From NCBI RefSeq assembly GCF_025753795.1, contig NZ_JAOWPS010000004.1:496001-560000 (forward strand): a DNA stretch of 64,000 nt, written 5' to 3'. Under the pieces are notes generated by a model that saw only the letters and a list, made by a program, of their open reading frames with translations, had not been told where the DNA came from and searched no databases. The DNA comes from Mesorhizobium sp. YC-39. Its GTDB lineage: Bacteria; Pseudomonadota; Alphaproteobacteria; Rhizobiales; Rhizobiaceae. Below are positions 57,621-64,000 of the stretch, piece after piece; within the stretch, counting starts at the first letter, position 1; each line of letters begins with the position of its first letter. A program made the translations under genes and the position numbers.

Positions 57621-58745
57621 ATGATCAAGTCACTCGTTGGTGGCATCGTTGCCGCCACTGCATTCGTCATGTTGAGCTCGTCGGCGATCGCCGATCCTGA
57701 AATCGTCAAGGGGCCGGCGGCAGAGCCGGACTGCTTCGCGCCATGGGCCGCCGACACACAGTTCTTCAAGTTCCCCAAGAAGGAAGGCCCTTACCGCATC
57801 GCGCTCGCCAACGGCTACATCGCCAACACCTGGCGCATCCAGATGATCCAGACCGCCAAAGCTTACGCAGCGCAAAAAGACGTCGCCGCCAAGCTTAAGG
57901 AATTCAAGGTGGTGTCGACCGGCGAGGATGTGCCGGCGCAGATTTCGGCGATCAACAACTTCATCGATTCCGGCTATGACGCCATCGTCGTCAACGCACA
58001 GAACCCGACCGCCTTCGGCCCGGTCATCAAGCGCGCCAAGGAAGCCGGCGTCGTGCTGGTGGCCTTCGACAACATTCTCGACACCAAGGATGCCATCAAC
58101 GTCAATGTCGACCAGAAGGGCCTTGGCGAACTTTGGGGCAACTGGCTGATCAGCCATATACCCGATGGCGGCAAGATTCTTGAAGTGCGCGGCGTTGCCG
58201 GCACGTCGGTCGATACCGACCGCCACAATGGCATCCATGAGGTTCTGGCGGCTTCGGGCAAGAAATGGGACGTCACCGAAGTCGCCGGCAAGTGGGATGA
58301 TCCGACAGCGCAGAAGGTCACGGCTGACGCGATCGCGACCAATGGTCCGTTCGTCGGCATCACCGGCCAGGGTGGTGACACCGGCATCGTGCAGGCGATG
58401 ATCGACGCCAAGCATCCGTTCGTACCGTTCGGCGGCGAAACGGAGAATGGCTTCCGCAAGTTCTGCGCGGCCCATGCAGCCGAAGGGCTGAAATGCTCGT
58501 CAGCCGGTACTGGTCCGGCGCAGGTGGCGGTTGCTATCAAGACGGCGATTGCAGCACTCGAAGGCCAGGTCGTCCCGCAGTCGGTCAAGCTGCCGCTGGC
58601 GATCGTCGAGGATCCGAACTTCAAGGCAGGCCAGGACTACTTCCCCGACCAATCCGACAATTTCTTCGTCGGCAACTCCTTCCCGACCTGTGGCATCAAT
58701 TTCACCGCGCAGGAAATCATGGGCCAGACCAAGGAAAACCAGTAG
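57621..58745 (+). CDS. CUT2 ABC transporter binding protein, gluconate/sugar-acid operon
   Basis: 374 residues from ATG 57621 with GGGAGGA upstream. Signal peptide VGGIVAATAFVMLSSSAIA. The mature sequence YRIALANGYIANTWRIQMIQ, AQISAINNFIDSGYDAIVV and FVGITGQGGDTG shows the type-1 binding-protein fold. About 40 residues longer than ribose-binding proteins. The presence of gluconokinase at the end of the operon suggests gluconate or a related sugar acid as ligand; not proven. Confidence 0.87.
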   Translation: MIKSLVGGIVAATAFVMLSSSAIADPEIVKGPAAEPDCFAPWAADTQFFKFPKKEGPYRIALANGYIANTWRIQMIQTAKAYAAQKDVAAKLKEFKVVSTGEDVPAQISAINNFIDSGYDAIVVNAQNPTAFGPVIKRAKEAGVVLVAFDNILDTKDAINVNVDQKGLGELWGNWLISHIPDGGKILEVRGVAGTSVDTDRHNGIHEVLAASGKKWDVTEVAGKWDDPTAQKVTADAIATNGPFVGITGQGGDTGIVQAMIDAKHPFVPFGGETENGFRKFCAAHAAEGLKCSSAGTGPAQVAVAIKTAIAALEGQVVPQSVKLPLAIVEDPNFKAGQDYFPDQSDNFFVGNSFPTCGINFTAQEIMGQTKENQ

Positions 58746-58755
58746 ACTGATCGCT

Positions 58756-58784
58756 CGGCGCCGCGGGGAAATCCCTCGGCGCCG
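58756..58784 (+). terminator. Intra-operon stem-loop after the binding-protein gene
   Basis: CGGCGCCG (58756-58763) pairs with CGGCGCCG (58777-58784), extended inward by GGG/CCC around AAAT. It sits 10 bases after the stop and 32 before the ATPase gene. No U-tract; attenuator or stabiliser. Confidence 0.5.
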
Positions 58785-58816
58785 GTTCCGCAGAACAAGC
58801 GCCTTGGGAGGGGCCG

Positions 58817-60388
58817 ATGGACGGTGCGGTTCCGCTCTTCCGCATGGAAGGCATATCCAAGCGCTATGGCGGCGTCAGGGCGCTGGAAAAGGCCGAGATT
58901 TCGGTCACATCAGGCAGCATCCATGCCATTCTCGGTGAAAACGGCGCTGGAAAATCGACGCTGATCAAGGTCATGGCGGGCGTCATCGCGCCCGACGAAG
59001 GCCGCATGACGATGGACGGAAGCGAGGTGAACTTCGCGTCGCCGGCTGCTGCCAACCAGGCCGGCATCGTTTGCATCTTCCAGGAACTGTCGCTCGTCCC
59101 CGAACTCAGCGTCGCCGACAACATCGTCATTTCAGATCCGCCCAAGCGCTTCGGCATGATCGACCGCAAGGCGCAGCGCCGCATCGCGGAAGAAGCCCTG
59201 GTGCGCGCCGGCGCCGCCGACATCCATCCGCTGGCGCTGGTCAGGGATCTGCCGCTGTCACGCCGGCAGATGGTCGAGATCGCCAAGGCGCTCGCAAGGA
59301 AGCCGCGCATCCTGATCCTCGACGAGGCGACCTCGGCGCTGACCGCGGCCGACGTCGCCAAGATCTTCGGCGTGCTGAAACGGCTGCGCTCGGAAGGGCT
59401 GGCGCTGCTCTACATCTCGCACCGGATGAACGAGATCGCCGAGCTTGCCGACCAGTGCACGGTGTTTCGCAACGGCCGCAATGTCGCCAGCTACAAGGCA
59501 GGCTCGAAGACCGACAACGAAGTCGTCGAACTGATGATCGGGCGCGAATACAGCCACATCTTCCCGCCGAAGCCGGTGCGTGCACCGACCACCGCCGCTC
59601 CCGTGCTGGAGGCGCGCAAGCTTTCCTGGACCGACCGGCTGGACAATGTCTCGCTGACGGTCGGGGCAGGCGAGGTCGTCGGCCTTGGCGGTCTCGACGG
59701 CCAGGGCCAGCGCGAATTGCTGCTCGCCTTCTTCGGTGTGCTGCGCGGCCTGTCCGGCCAGATATTGATCGACGGCAAGCCGGTCGCCATCGCCAGTCCT
59801 TCAGCCGCGCGCGGTGACCGGATCGGCATGGCGCTGATCCCGGAGGACCGCAAGACGGAAGGCCTCATGCTGCCGATGACGGTGCGCGAAAACCTTTCTT
59901 TCGCCGCACTCGACCGGCTGTCCAGGGCCGGCATTATCGACCGTGCCACCGAGCAGCGGCTGATCGACGACATGGTGGCCCTTCTGGCAATCAAGACAGC
60001 GGGCCTCGACATTCCGGTCGGCGCGCTGTCCGGCGGCAACCAGCAGAAGGTCGTCATCGCCAAATGGCTGATGCGGCAGCCGCGCATCATCCTGCTCAAC
60101 GATCCGACGCGCGGCATCGATGTCGGCACTAAGCAGGAACTCTACCAACTGATGCGCAAACTCGCCGACGCCGGCGCGGCGATCCTGTTCTATTCGACCG
60201 ACTATGACGAACTGATCGGCTGCTGCGACCGGGTGCTGGTGCTCTATGACGGCGCGGTCAAGCGCGAACTGGTGGGCGCCGAGATCACCGAGCGGGCGCT
60301 GATCGCCAGCGCGCTCAACATCCATGGCGATGACGCCGGCCTGAAGCATGGCGAGGACGCCAGCTTGAAGCAGGGAGAAAACGCGTGA
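58817..60388 (+). CDS. CUT2 ABC transporter ATPase, duplicated, with altered Walker B in domain 2
   Basis: 523 residues. Domain 1: Walker A GENGAGKST, signature-equivalent LPLSRRQMVEIAKAL, Walker B ILILDEATSALT. Domain 2: the Walker A equivalent is GLGGLDGQGQRE without Lys, the signature LSGGNQQKVVIAKWL is good, but Walker B reads IILLNDPTRGIDVG, with Asn-Asp in place of Asp-Glu. Domain 2 probably cannot hydrolyse ATP. The C-terminus carries a short repeat (GLKHGEDA, SLKQGENA). SD GGGAGGGG is upstream; the stop overlaps the next GTG start. Confidence 0.87.
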   Translation: MDGAVPLFRMEGISKRYGGVRALEKAEISVTSGSIHAILGENGAGKSTLIKVMAGVIAPDEGRMTMDGSEVNFASPAAANQAGIVCIFQELSLVPELSVADNIVISDPPKRFGMIDRKAQRRIAEEALVRAGAADIHPLALVRDLPLSRRQMVEIAKALARKPRILILDEATSALTAADVAKIFGVLKRLRSEGLALLYISHRMNEIAELADQCTVFRNGRNVASYKAGSKTDNEVVELMIGREYSHIFPPKPVRAPTTAAPVLEARKLSWTDRLDNVSLTVGAGEVVGLGGLDGQGQRELLLAFFGVLRGLSGQILIDGKPVAIASPSAARGDRIGMALIPEDRKTEGLMLPMTVRENLSFAALDRLSRAGIIDRATEQRLIDDMVALLAIKTAGLDIPVGALSGGNQQKVVIAKWLMRQPRIILLNDPTRGIDVGTKQELYQLMRKLADAGAAILFYSTDYDELIGCCDRVLVLYDGAVKRELVGAEITERALIASALNIHGDDAGLKHGEDASLKQGENA

Positions 60389-61365
60389 AAGACTGGCGCT
60401 ACTGGCTTGCCGAACAGCGTGGAACGCTGCTGGCCTTCGGCATCTTCATCGCCATGTTCGTCATCTATACCTCGAACCATCCGGCGGGTTTCACTGCCAA
60501 CGTCGTGCAGACGGCCTCGAACAAGGGCGTGCTGCTCGCCTTCGTCGCCATGGCGCAGACGCTGGTGGTGATCACCGCCGGCATCGACCTTTCCGTCGGC
60601 ATGATCTTCACACTGACCAATTGTCTGGCCTCGTGGCTGGTCATCGGCACCGGCATCGAGACCGCCTTCGGGGTCGTCGCCGTGCTTGGCACCGGGCTGC
60701 TGTGCGGCGCCATCAATGGCGCCATCGTCATCTATGGACGGCTGCAGCCGATCGTCGCCACCATCGCCACCGGCGCGGTCTATTTCGGCATAGCGCTGCT
60801 GCTGAGACCCTTTCCGGGCGGTTCGGTCAACGAGGATCTCGCCGACGCCCTGACCGGGCGCCTGTTCGGTGTGGTCCCGGCGAGCCTGGTCGTGCTTTTG
60901 GCCGTCGTGCTTTTGGTCTGGGTGCCGTTCAGCCGCTCCGTGCTCGGTCGCGCGGCCTATGCGGCGGGATCGTCGGAGATGGCGGCCTACATGTCCGGCG
61001 TGCCGATCCGGCGCGGCAAGTTCGCTGCCTACGCGCTCGGAGGGCTGCTTGCCGCGATCGGCGGGCTGTTCCTGACCTTCTTCACCTATACCGGCGATGC
61101 GGCCTATGCCAGCGGCAATGCCTACACGCTTTTTTCCATAGCCGCCGTGGTGCTCGGCGGCGTTTCGCTGTTCGGCGGCAAGGGCAGCGCCATCGGCGCG
61201 ATCTTCGGGGCGCTCGCCTTCCGCACCATCGGCGACCTGCTGTTCGTCTTCGATTTCGACCCGCTCTGGCAACCGCTGTTCCAAGGTGTCATCCTGCTGA
61301 TCGCGGTCAGCCTCGGCGCCTTCGTCCTGTTCCGGGTCCGCAACCGGCTGGAGTGGTTCCTGTGA
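60385..61365 (+). CDS. CUT2 ABC transporter permease 1
   Basis: 326 residues from GTG 60385 (GTGA overlap; CAGGGAGAAA upstream). RbsC hallmarks MAQTLVVITAGIDLSVGMIF and GGVSLFGGKGSAIGAIFGAL, about ten helices. It is paired with a second permease, so the channel is probably a heterodimer. Confidence 0.87.
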   Translation: MKDWRYWLAEQRGTLLAFGIFIAMFVIYTSNHPAGFTANVVQTASNKGVLLAFVAMAQTLVVITAGIDLSVGMIFTLTNCLASWLVIGTGIETAFGVVAVLGTGLLCGAINGAIVIYGRLQPIVATIATGAVYFGIALLLRPFPGGSVNEDLADALTGRLFGVVPASLVVLLAVVLLVWVPFSRSVLGRAAYAAGSSEMAAYMSGVPIRRGKFAAYALGGLLAAIGGLFLTFFTYTGDAAYASGNAYTLFSIAAVVLGGVSLFGGKGSAIGAIFGALAFRTIGDLLFVFDFDPLWQPLFQGVILLIAVSLGAFVLFRVRNRLEWFL

Positions 61366-62348
61366 GCGAAACGACGATTGGCGGTATTGCCGGCCGCATG
61401 CCGAAATTCATCCGCCGCGCCGATCCGGCGGTGTTGACCGCCTTTGCCTGCATCGTGCTGCTGCTGTTTGTGGGCAGTCTCTACTCACGCAGCTTCCTGT
61501 CGCCCGAATATCTGCTGCAGCAGCTCAAGGTGGCCTCGTTTCTCGGCGTCATCGCCACCGGCATGATGCTGGTGATCTTGCTCGGCCAGATCGACCTGTC
61601 AGTGCCATGGTCGGTGGCGGTGGGCGCGATGATGGCCAGTGCGATGGCTGCCTTCGGGCCGGTTGGTGTAGCGCTTGCCATCCCGTTCGGCATTTTCTGT
61701 GGGGTGCTGATCGGCATAGTCAATGGCATCGGTGTCGCTTATCTGCGCATCCCCTCGATGATCATTACGCTTGCCACCAATGCCGTAGCGCAAGGGCTGA
61801 TGGTGGTCTACACGGGCGGGTTCTCGCCGCAGGATTCGGCAACCGGAGCGATGCGCTATCTGGCGACGGGCTTTGCCATTCCGGGCGTGCCCAACGCCGT
61901 CATCATCTGGGCGCTGATCGGTGCCGCGATGGTGTTCGTGCTGACCCGCACCGGCTTCGGCCGCGCCGTCTACGGCATCGGCAACCGCGAGCGCGCCGCC
62001 TACCTTTCCGGCATCGACACGCGGCGCGTGGTGATGATCGCCTTCGCCGTGTCGGGTGGGCTCTCGGCCTTTGGCGGCGTGCTTCTGGCCGGCTATGCTT
62101 CCAAGGCGGCACAGTCGATGGGCGACGCCTATCTCCTGCCGTCGATCGCAGCGGTGGTGCTCGGCGGCACCTCGATCCTCGGCGGGCGCGGCTCCTATCT
62201 CGGCACGGTCGCCGGCGTCATCCTGATCACACTGCTGCAATCCATCCTTTCGGTCATGCAGATGCCGGAGGCGGGGCGGCAGATCATCTATGGCGTTGTC
62301 ATCGTCGCCATGCTGCTGCTTTACGGCCGCGCGCCGGCAAGTCGCTGA
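61362..62348 (+). CDS. CUT2 ABC transporter permease 2
   Basis: 328 residues from GTG 61362, again a GTGA overlap. Core GMMLVILLGQIDLSVPWSVA and GGTSILGGRGSYLGTVAGVI. Clearly related to permease 1 but with a different N-terminus. The gluconokinase gene begins 26 bases after its stop. Confidence 0.87.
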   Translation: MSETTIGGIAGRMPKFIRRADPAVLTAFACIVLLLFVGSLYSRSFLSPEYLLQQLKVASFLGVIATGMMLVILLGQIDLSVPWSVAVGAMMASAMAAFGPVGVALAIPFGIFCGVLIGIVNGIGVAYLRIPSMIITLATNAVAQGLMVVYTGGFSPQDSATGAMRYLATGFAIPGVPNAVIIWALIGAAMVFVLTRTGFGRAVYGIGNRERAAYLSGIDTRRVVMIAFAVSGGLSAFGGVLLAGYASKAAQSMGDAYLLPSIAAVVLGGTSILGGRGSYLGTVAGVILITLLQSILSVMQMPEAGRQIIYGVVIVAMLLLYGRAPASR

Positions 62349-62374
62349 TCCGCATCGTGGACGAGGCAGCACAA

Positions 62375-62905
62375 ATGCAGAGAGGCCCCGTTCGGCCTGC
62401 ACCGGCCATTGTGGTGATGGGCGTCGCTGGCTGTGGCAAGTCGGCCGTTGGCGAAGCGCTGGCGGTGGCACTTGGCGCCGCCTTCGTCGAGGGCGACCGG
62501 TTACATCCCCCCGAAAACGTCGCGCGCATGGCAAGCGGCGAGCCACTCACCGACGCGCTGCGCGAAGGCTGGCTCGACGCGATCGGCCAGCGCATCGCGG
62601 CGTTGGCCGGCGATGGACAAGGTGTGGTCGCTGCCTGCTCGGCGCTGAAGCGCAGCTACCGTGACCGCCTGCGCGGTTTTCACAAGGATATCGTTTTCCT
62701 CTATCTGGAAATCGATCCCGCGACCGCCAAACAGCGTGTCGCCTCCCGCCAGGGCCATTTCATGCCGGCAAGCCTGGTCAACAGCCAGTTCGCCACGCTC
62801 GAGGCGCCGGCAGCGGACGAGCGGGCATTGACGCTCGACGCGACGCGCCCGGTCGCCGACATTGTCGCCTCCGCCGTTAGGCTGCTGGGCGAGGCGGATT
62901 TATGA
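62375..62905 (+). CDS. gntK: Gluconokinase
   Basis: 176 residues from ATG 62375 (GAGG upstream), the normal GntK length. P-loop VVMGVAGCGKSAVGEAL; substrate and lid motifs EGDRLHPPENVARMASGEPL, CSALKRSYRDRLRG and GHFMPASLVNSQFATLE are all intact. It phosphorylates D-gluconate to 6-phosphogluconate with ATP, feeding the pentose phosphate or Entner-Doudoroff route. As the last gene of a LacI-controlled importer operon it gives the strongest clue to the substrate. It overlaps the convergent acyltransferase-like gene by 6 bases. Confidence 0.88.
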   Translation: MQRGPVRPAPAIVVMGVAGCGKSAVGEALAVALGAAFVEGDRLHPPENVARMASGEPLTDALREGWLDAIGQRIAALAGDGQGVVAACSALKRSYRDRLRGFHKDIVFLYLEIDPATAKQRVASRQGHFMPASLVNSQFATLEAPAADERALTLDATRPVADIVASAVRLLGEADL

Positions 62906-64000
62906 GCCAGTGTCATCGTCGGTCGAGGCAACGCCCGATCGGTCGGTGAACCTTTGGTGGCCGGCCCACACCATCATCTGCTCGGGATGATCTTTCAGAG
63001 CCTCCAGCAGGCGGTCGCGCTTGAGCAGGATGTAGTGCGCCTGCAATTCCATGTTCTTGGGGCCCAAGTCCCGTGTCGCCGGCGCCAATGGCGTCGACTG
63101 CGCTGAAACCGGCCTCAGTTCAGGGCTGATGACGGCCCGGTATTCGCGGAACGGGACCGTCTCGAGGGTCGACATGGCAAACAGCGCCGTCCCGCCCCTG
63201 GCGGCGAAATTCGCGGGCGCCGAGGCGAGATGGGTCCAGCCGCTTTCGCCCATGCCGGCTTCGGCGAAGGTCGAACCGGCATGGATGTTGTTGGTCATCA
63301 GGACGACGCCATTGTCTTTCAGGATCTTCTGCATGCGGATCGTCACCTGATAGGCGTCGCTGCGTTCGAAAACGACCCGGCTTTTCAGGAAGCGGTTTTC
63401 GACAGCGACCAGTGGCGGGTTGAGGAAACGCAGGCCGAATGTCGTGTCGGAGATGCCGTGGAAGTTGACGCTCACCTGATGGGTTTCGACGCCGGCCTCA
63501 TGCAGTGCCCGCTTGCCGATGATGGTCTGGGCAGTGAATTGATCACACCAGATGATGGCCCCCTTGCCGCGCTTCAGCGCCGCTTGCAGACCTTCCAGGC
63601 CTTCCAGCCGGATCGTCGGCGCCCAGCGCGTGCGGACCACATGCACCGCAAGCAGCAGGCGCCGGCGGTGGTTGGCGGCGAGCATGGCCCTGAACAGTTT
63701 TCTTGCATCGATGCCTTTGCCAAGCACCGCTTGCGTCGCGGCGGCGTAGCGCGAAAAGTCCTTGCGCATGTGGCGCTTCAGCCGAAACCCGGACACGGAG
63801 CGGCAGATCGGCGCCCACCAGGCGACCGGCAGTATTGCCGCAACACCGAGATAGAAGCCGAACAACAGGCTTTCGCGAAAATCCCTGTTGGAGAAACGGC
63901 GCAGCTTTGCCGGGCTGACCAGCTTGCGGCTGAAGAACCGGACAGGCTCGGCGCGATCCGGCACGATGACATCGGCGATGATTTCAGTGCGGTAGCTGGC
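62900..64000 (-). CDS. Lipid A/lysophospholipid acyltransferase-like protein, N-terminus outside window
   Basis: The frame ends at the TAA complement 62900-62902 and stays open to the last base, so at least 366 residues; a GTG at 63964 exists but the reading ASYRTEIIADVI continues upstream of it. One membrane helix (ESLLFGFYLGVAAILPVAWW) precedes an LpxL/HtrB-like domain (LEGLEGLQAALKRGKGAIIW, VVLMTNNIHAGSTF, ALFAMSTLETVPFREYRAVI, MMVWAGHQRF). The catalytic HX4D/E motif expected after the GAIIW strand is replaced by CDQFTAQ, so activity is doubtful or different. Unrelated to the gluconate operon. Confidence 0.6.
   Translation of the reverse strand, partial: ASYRTEIIADVIVPDRAEPVRFFSRKLVSPAKLRRFSNRDFRESLLFGFYLGVAAILPVAWWAPICRSVSGFRLKRHMRKDFSRYAAATQAVLGKGIDARKLFRAMLAANHRRRLLLAVHVVRTRWAPTIRLEGLEGLQAALKRGKGAIIWCDQFTAQTIIGKRALHEAGVETHQVSVNFHGISDTTFGLRFLNPPLVAVENRFLKSRVVFERSDAYQVTIRMQKILKDNGVVLMTNNIHAGSTFAEAGMGESGWTHLASAPANFAARGGTALFAMSTLETVPFREYRAVISPELRPVSAQSTPLAPATRDLGPKNMELQAHYILLKRDRLLEALKDHPEQMMVWAGHQRFTDRSGVASTDDDTGS

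Noticed and set aside
1..64000. CRISPR arrays, tRNA or rRNA genes, insertion sequences, phage genes
   Set aside because: No regularly spaced repeats, no cloverleaf or rRNA-like stretch and no transposase or integrase protein could be recognised in either strand.

Overview
The window is GC-rich alphaproteobacterial DNA, most likely from a Mesorhizobium-like member of the Rhizobiales. This is inferred from the very high density of ABC sugar importers with LacI, GntR and AraC regulators, from RirA-type iron control, and from dispersed intergenic palindromes of the kind common in that genus. The species cannot be fixed from sequence alone. Both ends cut genes: an ADP-ribosylglycohydrolase at the left and an acyltransferase-like gene at the right. 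I see no rRNA, tRNA, CRISPR array, insertion sequence or phage gene. The region reads as an accessory catabolic and uptake island.

Layout. 1-7193 (+): ADP-ribosylglycohydrolase, PfkB kinase, a polyamine-type (PotDBCA-like) ABC importer and a two-subunit aconitase X dehydratase. 7190-11534: a heme/iron module, with a TonB receptor and siderophore-interacting flavoprotein facing away from an HmuT-like binding protein across an apparent RirA (IRO) box. 11550-27143: a LacI regulator divergent from about 14 co-directional genes. These are a CUT1 importer with two different ATPases, a Gfo/Idh dehydrogenase, a TIM-barrel isomerase, a CUT2 importer, a DUF4432 mutarotase-like protein, a membrane di-iron desaturase/hydroxylase, a Rieske ferredoxin and a PanB-like aldolase. 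27180-31273: an aromatic-amino-acid-lyase homologue and an ornithine-cyclodeaminase homologue, divergent from an MFS carrier. 31564-38850 (+): a CUT2 importer in which one permease is fused to a beta-propeller lactonase-like domain, a second propeller protein, and an AhpD/CMD protein.

38890-46938 (-): a molybdenum hydroxylase (xanthine/CO dehydrogenase family) with FAD, 2Fe-2S and a molybdopterin subunit split over two genes, Cox-type accessory proteins (MoxR ATPase, VWA protein, SRPBCC protein), an amidohydrolase and an AraC regulator. 47212-54405: a CUT2 importer split divergently, two near-duplicate FadR-type GntR regulators, a beta-hydroxyacid dehydrogenase and an SDR epimerase/dehydrogenase. 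Repeated TTGTCnGACAA-like sites lie in their promoters. 54415-56111: DUF3175 protein and an MFS carrier. 56203-62905 (+): LacI/GntR regulator, a perfect 16-bp operator, a CUT2 importer and gluconokinase, together a gluconate-type sugar-acid uptake and phosphorylation unit.

The importers bring in sugars, polyols, sugar acids or amines, and the adjacent dehydrogenases, isomerases, lactonase-like propellers and kinases start their breakdown, mostly under local regulators. Recurring design features are 4-bp ATGA/GTGA overlaps between subunit genes and a strong stem-loop directly after each of the six non-heme binding-protein genes. The most unusual elements are the importer ATPase pair with complementary active-site losses (16442-18607), the permease-propeller fusion (33727-35850), the ammonia-lyase homologue lacking the MIO serine (27180-28661), and the desaturase/Rieske/PanB-like set (24845-27143).
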